In this document: positions 33,412-39,554 of the stretch, piece after piece
Position numbering within the stretch: position 1 is the first letter of the stretch
Layout: the number at the start of each line of letters is the position of its first letter
NCBI GenBank assembly: GCA_046352935.1
Contig: JAXMGR010000028.1
Coordinates: 1 to 39,554, forward strand
Direction: 5' to 3'
Length of the DNA: 39,554 nt
Origin: CAYWMY01 sp046352935
GTDB taxonomy: Bacteria > Pseudomonadota > Gammaproteobacteria > Steroidobacterales > Steroidobacteraceae
The notes under the pieces: generated by a model
What the model saw: the letters and a program-made list of their open reading frames with translations, nothing else
Database searches by the model: none
What the model was told of the DNA's origin: nothing
Program-made: the position numbers and the translations under genes

Positions 33412-34028
33412 GGCGCGCCTCCGCCGAGGCTCCAGGAATCGACGACCAGCTTGAGCTTCAGGCCCGGCCGTTCGAGCACCAGCCGCCGCGGCAGCACGTC
33501 GCCCGCGACCGGCGTCCACGCCTCGACGTGCACCCACCAGCCGGCGTCCTGGAACGCCACGGGCCGACCATCGGCGCCGAGGACCTCGACGCCCTGGCCC
33601 GCCACCGCCTGTGCAGGCGCCGGCACACCGAGCATCCAGTAGCGCAGTTCACGCAGGGGCAGGTCGAAGCCGATCCGCTCCGCGACGGCATCGCTGCCAG
33701 CCGCGACCACGGCGCCGTCGCCGTCACGCACGGTGATCTCCGTGCCGGCGACCTCCACCCTCAGGGCGCCGGCACCGAAAGGCCCGGCGAGGTCGATGCG
33801 GCTGCCCGCGGGCGCCTGGGCCCAGTCGAGCCGCGCGCTGAATCCCCGGCCCGAGGCCGCGACAGCCACGCGCCCGGAGAGATTCCAGGCCGGCAAGGCC
33901 TGCAGTTCGGCGCGGCGATCCGGCCACTGCGTCGCGGGCCTCAGCATCTGGGGCGGTGCGCAGGCCGCGAGGAGCAGCAGCAGGGGCGCGGCCGCGCGCG
34001 GCAGCCACGGCCGGCATCGGGGTCTCAC
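33408..34028 (-). CDS. lolB: Outer-membrane lipoprotein insertion factor LolB
   Basis: This 206-residue protein accepts lipoproteins from LolA and inserts them in the outer membrane. It starts with a lipoprotein signal (PWLPRAAAPLLLLLAAC, lipobox LAAC, Cys about 23). The beta-barrel-like body has ALPAWNLSGRVAVAASGRGFSARLDWAQ, SRIDLAGPFGAGALRVEV, DLPLRELRYWMLGVPAP and the end LVLERPGLKLKLVVDSW. GTG 34028 overlaps the upstream TPR gene stop in GTGA and gives almost the E. coli length (207), so it is preferred over the longer open frame. Confidence 0.93.
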   Translation of the reverse strand: MRPRCRPWLPRAAAPLLLLLAACAPPQMLRPATQWPDRRAELQALPAWNLSGRVAVAASGRGFSARLDWAQAPAGSRIDLAGPFGAGALRVEVAGTEITVRDGDGAVVAAGSDAVAERIGFDLPLRELRYWMLGVPAPAQAVAGQGVEVLGADGRPVAFQDAGWWVHVEAWTPVAGDVLPRRLVLERPGLKLKLVVDSWSLGGGAP

Positions 34029-35695
34029 GGCCGCGGATGTGCCGCGAGCGCGGCGAGCAGGTGCCGGTTGTCGGGATGCTCCTTCAGCACGCGATTCCAG
34101 AGCTCGTAGGCCTCGTCGCGACGTCCGACCAGCCACAGCGCGGTGCCGAGGTGGCTCGCGACCTCCGCGTCCTCGGTCAGCTGCCAGGCGCGTTCGAGAT
34201 GCGGCAGGCCCTCGGCGGCACGGCCGCTGCGCACGAGCGCCCAGCCCAGCGAATCGACGACCGGCCCGTTGTCGGGCTTCGCGGCCACCGCGCGCTCGAT
34301 GAGTCCGAGGCCTTCGGCGATCTTCGTGGTGCGGTCCGCGAGGACGTATCCCAGCGCGTTCTGCGCCGTCGGATCGTCGGGCCGGCGTGCGAGCAGATCC
34401 CTGAGCGTGTGCACGGCATCGTCGACGTGGTTCGTGCGTTCCTGCAGCGTCGCCAGGGCGCCGTCGATCGCGTCGGCATCCGGATAGACCGTCCGCAGGC
34501 GGGCGAGCAGCGCGAGGCCCGCGTCACCGCGCTGCTGTTCGAGCAGCTGCGACGCGCGCCCGACGGCGATGTCGACGGTGCCGGAGGGATTGGCGTTCAG
34601 GTAGTCGTCGAGTGCCACTTCGGCTTCGATGCCGCGGCCCAGTTCCTCGTACAGCCGCACACGACGCAGCAGCGCCGCGCCGGCCCGGGGTCCGGTCGTG
34701 ATGCGTGCGAACAGCGCGAGCGCTCCTTCCCGGTCGCCACGCTTCGCCGCGAGATCGGCGAGATGCCAGGCCGGGGCTTCGGTGTCGCGCCCCTCCTTCA
34801 GCAGCGCTTCGAGCCGCGTCCTCGCCTCGTCCTGCTTTCCCGCCTCGAGGTCCAGCACGGCGAGCGCCTCGCCGGCCTCGGCCGCGACGGCACGGTCGTT
34901 CACCAGCGCATCGAGCAGCGTGCGCGCCTCGTCCCGGCGCCGCGCCCGCAGCAGCAACCAGGCCTGCACGAGGCGGCTCTCGCCGTCGGCCCCGAGGGCG
35001 ACGGCGCCGGCGATGGCCTCGTCGTAGCGCGACAGCGTGGCGAGCGCACGCAGTCGCGCGACCTCGGCATCGCGCCAGCCGGGCCTGAGTTCCAGCGCAC
35101 GCTGGGCCGCCGCGAGCGCGCGAGCCCCGTGATCCGCGCGTTCCCACAGCACGCTGCTGGCGTGCTGCGCCTCGGCCAGGCCGGGCTCGAGCTGCACCAG
35201 CGAATCCATGACTTCCGCAGCCGCGGACTCGTCCTGCTCCGCGACGAACGACGCCGCGAACGCGCGGAAACCCTCGGCCCTGTCGGGGTAGGCCTTCTGC
35301 AGCACCCAGCGGAACTCTGCGGCCGACTCGGCCGGGCGATGCAGCCGCAGGAGGGCCATGGCCAGCAACCGATGCGCGCTCTCGGCATCCGGTGCGAGCT
35401 CCAGCCAGCGGCGCGCCGCGGTGACCGTCGGGTTCCACTGACCGGTCGCGAAGGCCACGCGTGTCGCGCGCTCGGCCACGGACGCGTCGCGGGAGGACCG
35501 CGCCGCGCGCGCGTAGTCCGCCGCCGCCACGGCCCACTCCTGGCGTTCCAGCGCGCGTTCGGCGGCAATGACGCGCCTGTCGGCGTGGCCGTCTTCCCGG
35601 GCCGTCGCCCCCGCGACACCGGCCTGCGTGAGTACCGCGAGCGGCAACAGCACCACGAGCCGCGCCCCCGACCCGATCAGTTTCCGGAAACCCAT
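34025..35695 (-). CDS. Exported TPR-repeat protein
   Basis: This 556-residue protein has a signal peptide (about 1-30, GARLVVLLPLAVLTQAGVAGATA) followed by about a dozen TPR-like helical pairs over the whole length. Examples are ALERQEWAVAAADYARAAR, ALRLHRPAESAAEFRWVLQ..., NALGYVLADRTTKIAEGLGLIERAV and DSLGWALVRSGRAAEGLPHLERAWQ. The DSLGW...G...A...L motifs near the end are typical of TPR proteins encoded next to lolB in gammaproteobacteria. The protein is probably periplasmic, or attached to the outer membrane, and may help envelope assembly; its exact role is not known. ATG 35695 is preferred; GTG 35704 is possible. It starts a GTGA-coupled chain with lolB and ispE. Confidence 0.88.
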   Translation of the reverse strand: MGFRKLIGSGARLVVLLPLAVLTQAGVAGATAREDGHADRRVIAAERALERQEWAVAAADYARAARSSRDASVAERATRVAFATGQWNPTVTAARRWLELAPDAESAHRLLAMALLRLHRPAESAAEFRWVLQKAYPDRAEGFRAFAASFVAEQDESAAAEVMDSLVQLEPGLAEAQHASSVLWERADHGARALAAAQRALELRPGWRDAEVARLRALATLSRYDEAIAGAVALGADGESRLVQAWLLLRARRRDEARTLLDALVNDRAVAAEAGEALAVLDLEAGKQDEARTRLEALLKEGRDTEAPAWHLADLAAKRGDREGALALFARITTGPRAGAALLRRVRLYEELGRGIEAEVALDDYLNANPSGTVDIAVGRASQLLEQQRGDAGLALLARLRTVYPDADAIDGALATLQERTNHVDDAVHTLRDLLARRPDDPTAQNALGYVLADRTTKIAEGLGLIERAVAAKPDNGPVVDSLGWALVRSGRAAEGLPHLERAWQLTEDAEVASHLGTALWLVGRRDEAYELWNRVLKEHPDNRHLLAALAAHPRP

Positions 35696-35906
35696 CCGCT
35701 GCACGCTCCAGTTCGGCCCGCAGCGTCCCGCGATGCGCGCGACGCCGGCACCGAACTATATCGCAGTGCCCCGCCGCCGCCGGGTCGCGTGCGAGGCCGA
35801 TGCGCACCGCCGCGTCGGACATGGGCGCCGGCCGCGGTCCGGCGCGCTTGTTTCGCCGGGTGGCATCCCGGACAATCCCCGGCCACCTCTCGACTCCACC
35901 GTGCCG
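35696..35906. other. Divergent promoter region between the TPR gene and hemA
   Basis: These 211 bases must hold promoters for the lolB-ispE operon and for hemA-prfA-prmC. A CTATAT stretch near 35757 could be part of a -10 box, but I see no good -35 partner. No palindrome stands out. Confidence 0.35.
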
Positions 35907-37163
35907 ATGCCGCTCGTCGTACTGGGCCTGAATCACCGCACCGCGCCGGTCGAGGTGCGCGAGCGCATGGTGTTCGACACCGCGGCGCTGCCCGCCGCTC
36001 TCGCCGAACTGCACTCGCAGGACGGGATCAGCGAGGCGCTGATCGTCTCCACCTGCAACCGCACCGAACTCTATTGCGTGACCGAACGCGACGCCGCGGG
36101 CCTGCGCCGCTGGTTGCTCGTGCGCCATGGCGCGCAGGGCTTCGAGCACTGCCTGTACGAGCACGCCGACGCCGAAGCGGTCCGGCACGCCTTCACGGTC
36201 GCCGGCGGCCTCGATTCCCTGGTCCTCGGTGAGCCGCAGATCCTCGGCCAGCTCAAGGACGCCTTCCGCACCGCGCAGGACAGCAACACGGCGGGAGCGA
36301 TGCTGAACCGGCTGTTCCAGACGACCTTCACGGTCGCCAAGCGCGTGCGCACCGAGACGCGCATCGGCGCGAGCGCCGTGTCCGTCGCCTCGGCGGCCGT
36401 GGCGCTGGCGCGGCGCGTGTTCGCGGGTTTCGAGGAACACACCGCGCTGCTCGTCGGCGCCGGCGAGATGATCGAGCTCGCGGCCCGGCACCTGCAGGCG
36501 CGCGGCATCGCCCGCCTGATCATCGCCAATCGCAGCATCCAGCGCGCCGAGCGCCTCGCCGCCGAGCTGCGCGGCTCCGCGATCGCGCTCGACGCCCTGC
36601 CCGTGCACCTGCCGCAGGCCGACATCGTCATCAGCTCGACGGCGAGCCCCACCGCCGTCATCACGCGCGCGATGATGGTCCAGGCGCTCGCCGAGCGCCG
36701 CCACCGCCCCGTGTTCATCGTCGACATCGCGGTGCCGCGCGACGTCGAGCCGGCGGTCGGCGAACTCGAGGACGTCTATCTCTACACCATCGACGACCTG
36801 CGCCAGGTCGTCGACGAGAACGTCAAGGCGCGGCAGAGCGAGGTGGATGCCGCGAAGACGCTCATCGACGAGGAGGTCGAGCGGTTCATGGGCGGCCTGC
36901 GCACGCAGGATGCCGCGCCCGCGATCCGCGAACTGCGCACGCGCGCAGAGACGGTCCGCGCCCAGACGCTCGAACAGGCCGAGCGCATGCTGGCTGCCGG
37001 CCGCACACCGACCGAGGCACTCGCATTCCTGTCGACCACGCTCACGAACCGGCTCCTGCACGGGCCCTCGAGCGCGCTGCGCGACGCCGCGCAGTCCGGC
37101 GACGCCGAGCTGCTGCGCACCGCGATGCGGCTGCTGCACCTCGACCGCACCCCGGACGAGTGA
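35907..37163 (+). CDS. hemA: Glutamyl-tRNA reductase
   Basis: This 418-residue enzyme reduces glutamyl-tRNA with NADPH to glutamate-1-semialdehyde, the first step of C5 tetrapyrrole synthesis. It has GLNHRTAPVEVRE, the catalytic Cys50 in STCNRTELY, GLDSLVLGEPQILGQLKDAF, the NADPH-site LLVGAGEMIELAARHL and the C-terminal dimerisation helices (NVKARQSEVDAAKTLIDEEVERF). Length equals E. coli HemA. ATG 35907 aligns with the usual N-terminus; GTG 35901 would add two residues. prfA follows after 13 bases. Confidence 0.96.
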   Translation: MPLVVLGLNHRTAPVEVRERMVFDTAALPAALAELHSQDGISEALIVSTCNRTELYCVTERDAAGLRRWLLVRHGAQGFEHCLYEHADAEAVRHAFTVAGGLDSLVLGEPQILGQLKDAFRTAQDSNTAGAMLNRLFQTTFTVAKRVRTETRIGASAVSVASAAVALARRVFAGFEEHTALLVGAGEMIELAARHLQARGIARLIIANRSIQRAERLAAELRGSAIALDALPVHLPQADIVISSTASPTAVITRAMMVQALAERRHRPVFIVDIAVPRDVEPAVGELEDVYLYTIDDLRQVVDENVKARQSEVDAAKTLIDEEVERFMGGLRTQDAAPAIRELRTRAETVRAQTLEQAERMLAAGRTPTEALAFLSTTLTNRLLHGPSSALRDAAQSGDAELLRTAMRLLHLDRTPDE

Positions 37164-37176
37164 GCGGCGCGGCCCC

Positions 37177-38256
37177 ATGAAGGACTCGATCCGGCGGAAT
37201 CTGGAACGCCTGCTCGACCGGTACGTCGAGGTCGGGCGGCTGCTGTCCGATCCCGAGGTGCTGGCGAGACCGGACCGCTTCCGCGACCTGTCCGTGGAGT
37301 ACGCGCGCCTCGAGCCCGTCGCGCGGCGCTTCGACGCGTTCCTCACCCTGGAGCGCGAGCGCGAGGCCCTCGCGGGGATGGTGGACGACGACGATCCCGA
37401 CCTGCGCGGGCTCGCCGAGGAGGAGCAGCGCGGACTCGAGAAGCGTCTCGCCGCGGAGGAGGACGAGCTGGCGCTGCTGCTGATCCCGAAGGATCCGCAC
37501 GACGACAGCAACATCTTCCTCGAGATCCGCGCGGCCGCCGGTGGTGACGAGGCCGCGATCTTCGCCGGCGACCTGCTCAGGATGTACGCCCGCTACGCGG
37601 AGTCACAGGGCTGGAAGGTCGAGTTGCTGTCGGCGAATCCGGGCGAGCACGGCGGTTACCGCGAGGTCGTCTGCCGCATCGTCGGACGCGGCGCGTATTC
37701 GCGCCTCAAGTTCGAGTCGGGCACGCACCGCGTGCAGCGCGTGCCCGCGACCGAGGCGCAGGGCCGCATCCACACCTCCACCTGTACCGTCGCGATCCTC
37801 CCCGAGCTCGACGAGGTGGAGGAGATCGCGATCAACCCGGCCGAGCTGCGCATCGACACCTACCGGTCCTCCGGCGCCGGCGGCCAGCACGTCAACAAGA
37901 CGGATTCGGCGGTGCGCATCACCCACCTGCCCACGGGCACCGTCGTCGAATGCCAGGACGAGCGTTCGCAGCACAAGAACCGCGCGCGCGCCCTGTCGCT
38001 GCTGCAGGCGCGCCTCGTCGGCGCGGAGCGGGAGCGCCAGCAGACCGAACAGGCTCGCGCGCGGCGCCTGCAGGTCGGCACGGGCGACCGCTCGGAGCGC
38101 ATCCGCACCTACAACTTCCCGCAGGGGCGGATGACCGATCACCGCATCGACCTGACGCTGTACCGGCTCGACGACATCGTGAACGGCCGGCTCGACGAAG
38201 TGATCGGGCCGCTGACGCGCGAGCACCAGGCGCAGGAACTCGCGCAGCTGACATGA
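37177..38256 (+). CDS. prfA: Peptide chain release factor 1
   Basis: This 359-residue factor ends translation at UAA and UAG. The codon-reading PAT motif is at 190-192 (RVPATEAQGRIHTST), and the GGQ motif, with Q237, is at 235-237 (SSGAGGQHVNKTDSAVRITH). PAT marks RF1; RF2 has SPF. Domain order is normal: helical domain 1 (about 1-95), then domains 2-4. The stop overlaps the prmC ATG in ATGA. PrmC methylates Q237, so the two are functionally and translationally linked. Confidence 0.97.
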   Translation: MKDSIRRNLERLLDRYVEVGRLLSDPEVLARPDRFRDLSVEYARLEPVARRFDAFLTLEREREALAGMVDDDDPDLRGLAEEEQRGLEKRLAAEEDELALLLIPKDPHDDSNIFLEIRAAAGGDEAAIFAGDLLRMYARYAESQGWKVELLSANPGEHGGYREVVCRIVGRGAYSRLKFESGTHRVQRVPATEAQGRIHTSTCTVAILPELDEVEEIAINPAELRIDTYRSSGAGGQHVNKTDSAVRITHLPTGTVVECQDERSQHKNRARALSLLQARLVGAERERQQTEQARARRLQVGTGDRSERIRTYNFPQGRMTDHRIDLTLYRLDDIVNGRLDEVIGPLTREHQAQELAQLT

Positions 38257-39122
38257 GCGACGCATCGCGCCAGGACACCGTGGCCGCGCGGCTGGCCGCC
38301 GCCGCGGCCCGGCCCGGCGGGGCCTCGCCGGGTGCGCGCCTCGACGCCGAGCTGCTGCTCGCGTTCGTGCTGGGCTGCGCACGCGCGCGCCTCGTCGCAT
38401 GGCCCGAGGCACGGGTCGACGCGCCCGCGGCGCGGCGCTTCGATGAACTGCTGGCGCGTCGAGCCGCGGGCGAGCCGCTCGCCTACCTGACGGGGACCCG
38501 CGATTTCTGGACGCTCGCGCTCGCCGTCGATGCGCGCGTGCTGGTGCCGCGGCCGGAGACCGAACTGCTCGTCGAACTGGCGCTGCGACTCCTGCCGGCG
38601 GAGGGCGCGGCGCGGGTCCTCGATCTCGGCACCGGCAGCGGCGCGATCGCGCTGGCGCTCGCCGCCGAGCGGCCGCAGTGGCACCTGACCGCCGTCGACC
38701 GCAGCACCGCGGCGCTCGAAGTCGCGCGCGCGAACGCCGCGCGCCTCGGGATCGACGGCGTGGAATTCCTCGCGGGGAGCTGGTTCGGGCCCGTGCGTGC
38801 GCGCCACTTCGACGCGATCGTCGCGAACCCGCCCTATCTCGCGGCGACCGATCCGCATCTCGGCAACGACGGTCTCGCGTTCGAGCCGCGGGACGCCCTG
38901 GTCGCGGGCCCCAACGGGCTCGAGGACATCGCGGCCATCGTCGGCGGCGCGGGCGGGCATCTCGAAGCCGGCGCCCCGCTGATGCTCGAGCACGGCGCGA
39001 CCCAGGGCGAGGCCGTGCGTGAACTGCTCGCACTTGCGGGGTTCACGGACGTGCGGACGCAATGCGATCTCGCCGGCCTGCCGCGTGTGAGCCTCGGATT
39101 CCGGAGCGGCGCCGGAGCATGA
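38253..39122 (+). CDS. prmC: Release-factor glutamine methyltransferase
   Basis: This 289-residue enzyme methylates the GGQ glutamine of release factors. The N-terminal helical domain (about 1-90) is followed by a SAM-binding fold with PLAYLTGTRDFWTLAL, RPETELLVELAL, VLDLGTGSGAIALALA (motif I) and the catalytic NPPY at 192-195 (DAIVANPPYLA). The residue before the motif is Ala. It overlaps prfA by four bases. hemA-prfA-prmC is a conserved operon. Confidence 0.96.
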   Translation: MSDASRQDTVAARLAAAAARPGGASPGARLDAELLLAFVLGCARARLVAWPEARVDAPAARRFDELLARRAAGEPLAYLTGTRDFWTLALAVDARVLVPRPETELLVELALRLLPAEGAARVLDLGTGSGAIALALAAERPQWHLTAVDRSTAALEVARANAARLGIDGVEFLAGSWFGPVRARHFDAIVANPPYLAATDPHLGNDGLAFEPRDALVAGPNGLEDIAAIVGGAGGHLEAGAPLMLEHGATQGEAVRELLALAGFTDVRTQCDLAGLPRVSLGFRSGAGA

Positions 39123-39189
39123 TCCGCCGCGACCTCCATCGACGTCGCGTACCTCGACCGGGAACACCGGCGCATACTGCCCGGACCTC

Positions 39190-39554
39190 ATGAGCGCGAC
39201 AGGCCCGCAAGACGCAGGACCCCACGACTCGACCGGCGACCCGGTGCGGGACTGGCTCGACGCGTTCTCGCAGCGGCAACTGCCGTTCGAGACGGTCCGG
39301 GAGCGCATCATCGAGCTGTGCGCGCGCGATGCCGAGGCCAGCTGGTCGGCTTTGTCGCGGCTCGACCAGTACCACCGGCGCGGCATCATCGACCGCGACG
39401 CCTACTTCGACCTGAAGCAGCGGATCGTGCACGTCGCGATGCCCGGCCACTCCCGCGCAACCGCGGTGCGGCCCGCCACGAGCCGGCCCGGGGACGAGGC
39501 GGCGGACGCGACGGTCGCAGCGTCGCGCCCGACCGAGGCGCCGGCGCGGCCGGC
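39190..39554 (+). CDS. Unknown protein, N-terminal part (runs off the window)
   Basis: An open frame starts at ATG 39190, 67 bases after prmC, and runs to the window end (at least 121 residues). The first 80 residues look folded and helical (DWLDAFSQRQLPFETVRERIIELC, SWSALSRLDQYHRRGIIDRDAYFDLKQRI). After that comes an Ala/Pro/Arg/Thr-rich linker. This short domain plus linker could precede a larger domain, for example a kinase or TPR part, beyond the edge. There is no clear ribosome binding site. I do not recognise the family. Confidence 0.5.
   Translation, partial: MSATGPQDAGPHDSTGDPVRDWLDAFSQRQLPFETVRERIIELCARDAEASWSALSRLDQYHRRGIIDRDAYFDLKQRIVHVAMPGHSRATAVRPATSRPGDEAADATVAASRPTEAPARP

Overview
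The window is a very GC-rich stretch of chromosome, probably from a gammaproteobacterium, possibly near the Nevskiales, Steroidobacterales or Xanthomonadales; the rank below class is a guess. The class call rests on housekeeping gene order: a TPR gene-lolB-ispE-tRNA-Gln-prs-rplY-pth-ychF on the minus strand, divergent from hemA-prfA-prmC on the plus strand, which is classical for this class. Most genes use almost only G/C-ending codons. About 21.9-26.1 kb is visibly richer in A/T and reads as acquired DNA.

Layout. 0-4.8 kb: the end of a GabT-type aminotransferase, an RluF-type pseudouridine synthase, a thiolase, and a divergent acyl-CoA dehydrogenase in which two dehydrogenase halves are fused. 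Thiolase and dehydrogenase would both serve beta-oxidation. 4.9-7.1 kb: a small membrane protein; a two-gene module (HicA-like protein plus winged-HTH-like protein) whose promoter carries a perfect inverted repeat over the -35 box; and a methyltransferase-like gene that seems to start at CTG. 7.3-14.8 kb: a secreted Cys-rich protein, an ECF sigma / FecR / TonB-receptor triad (cell-surface signalling and uptake), and an M13 zinc peptidase. 14.9-19 kb: a Dps-like ferritin, a ChrA chromate transporter, and a lipoprotein with Ig-like and RCC1 repeats. 19-21.7 kb: an enzyme with the domain order of rifampicin phosphotransferase.

21.8-27.45 kb is an island-like segment. It holds a large repeat lipoprotein (four internal repeats plus HAF repeats), a secreted SH3-like protein, and a decayed IS481-like element with 21-bp perfect inverted ends. 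It abuts the 3' end of an elongator tRNA-Met gene. A partial look-alike of that tRNA end lies near 21.84 kb, where the base composition changes, so a tRNA-targeted integration is possible; no integrase remains. On the other side of the tRNA lies a ParD/ParE toxin-antitoxin operon with a palindromic promoter. From 28.6 kb to the end the window is conserved core: ribosome function (ychF, pth, rplY, prfA, prmC), PRPP synthesis (prs), isoprenoids (ispE), lipoprotein sorting (lolB) and tetrapyrrole synthesis (hemA).

The best candidate for an undescribed system is the 5.44-6.30 kb pair: a toxin-like small protein with a HicA-type layout, a partner that is not HicB, and a self-evident operator. No CRISPR array, integrase or rRNA gene was seen. 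Some small indels in the transposase could be sequencing errors.
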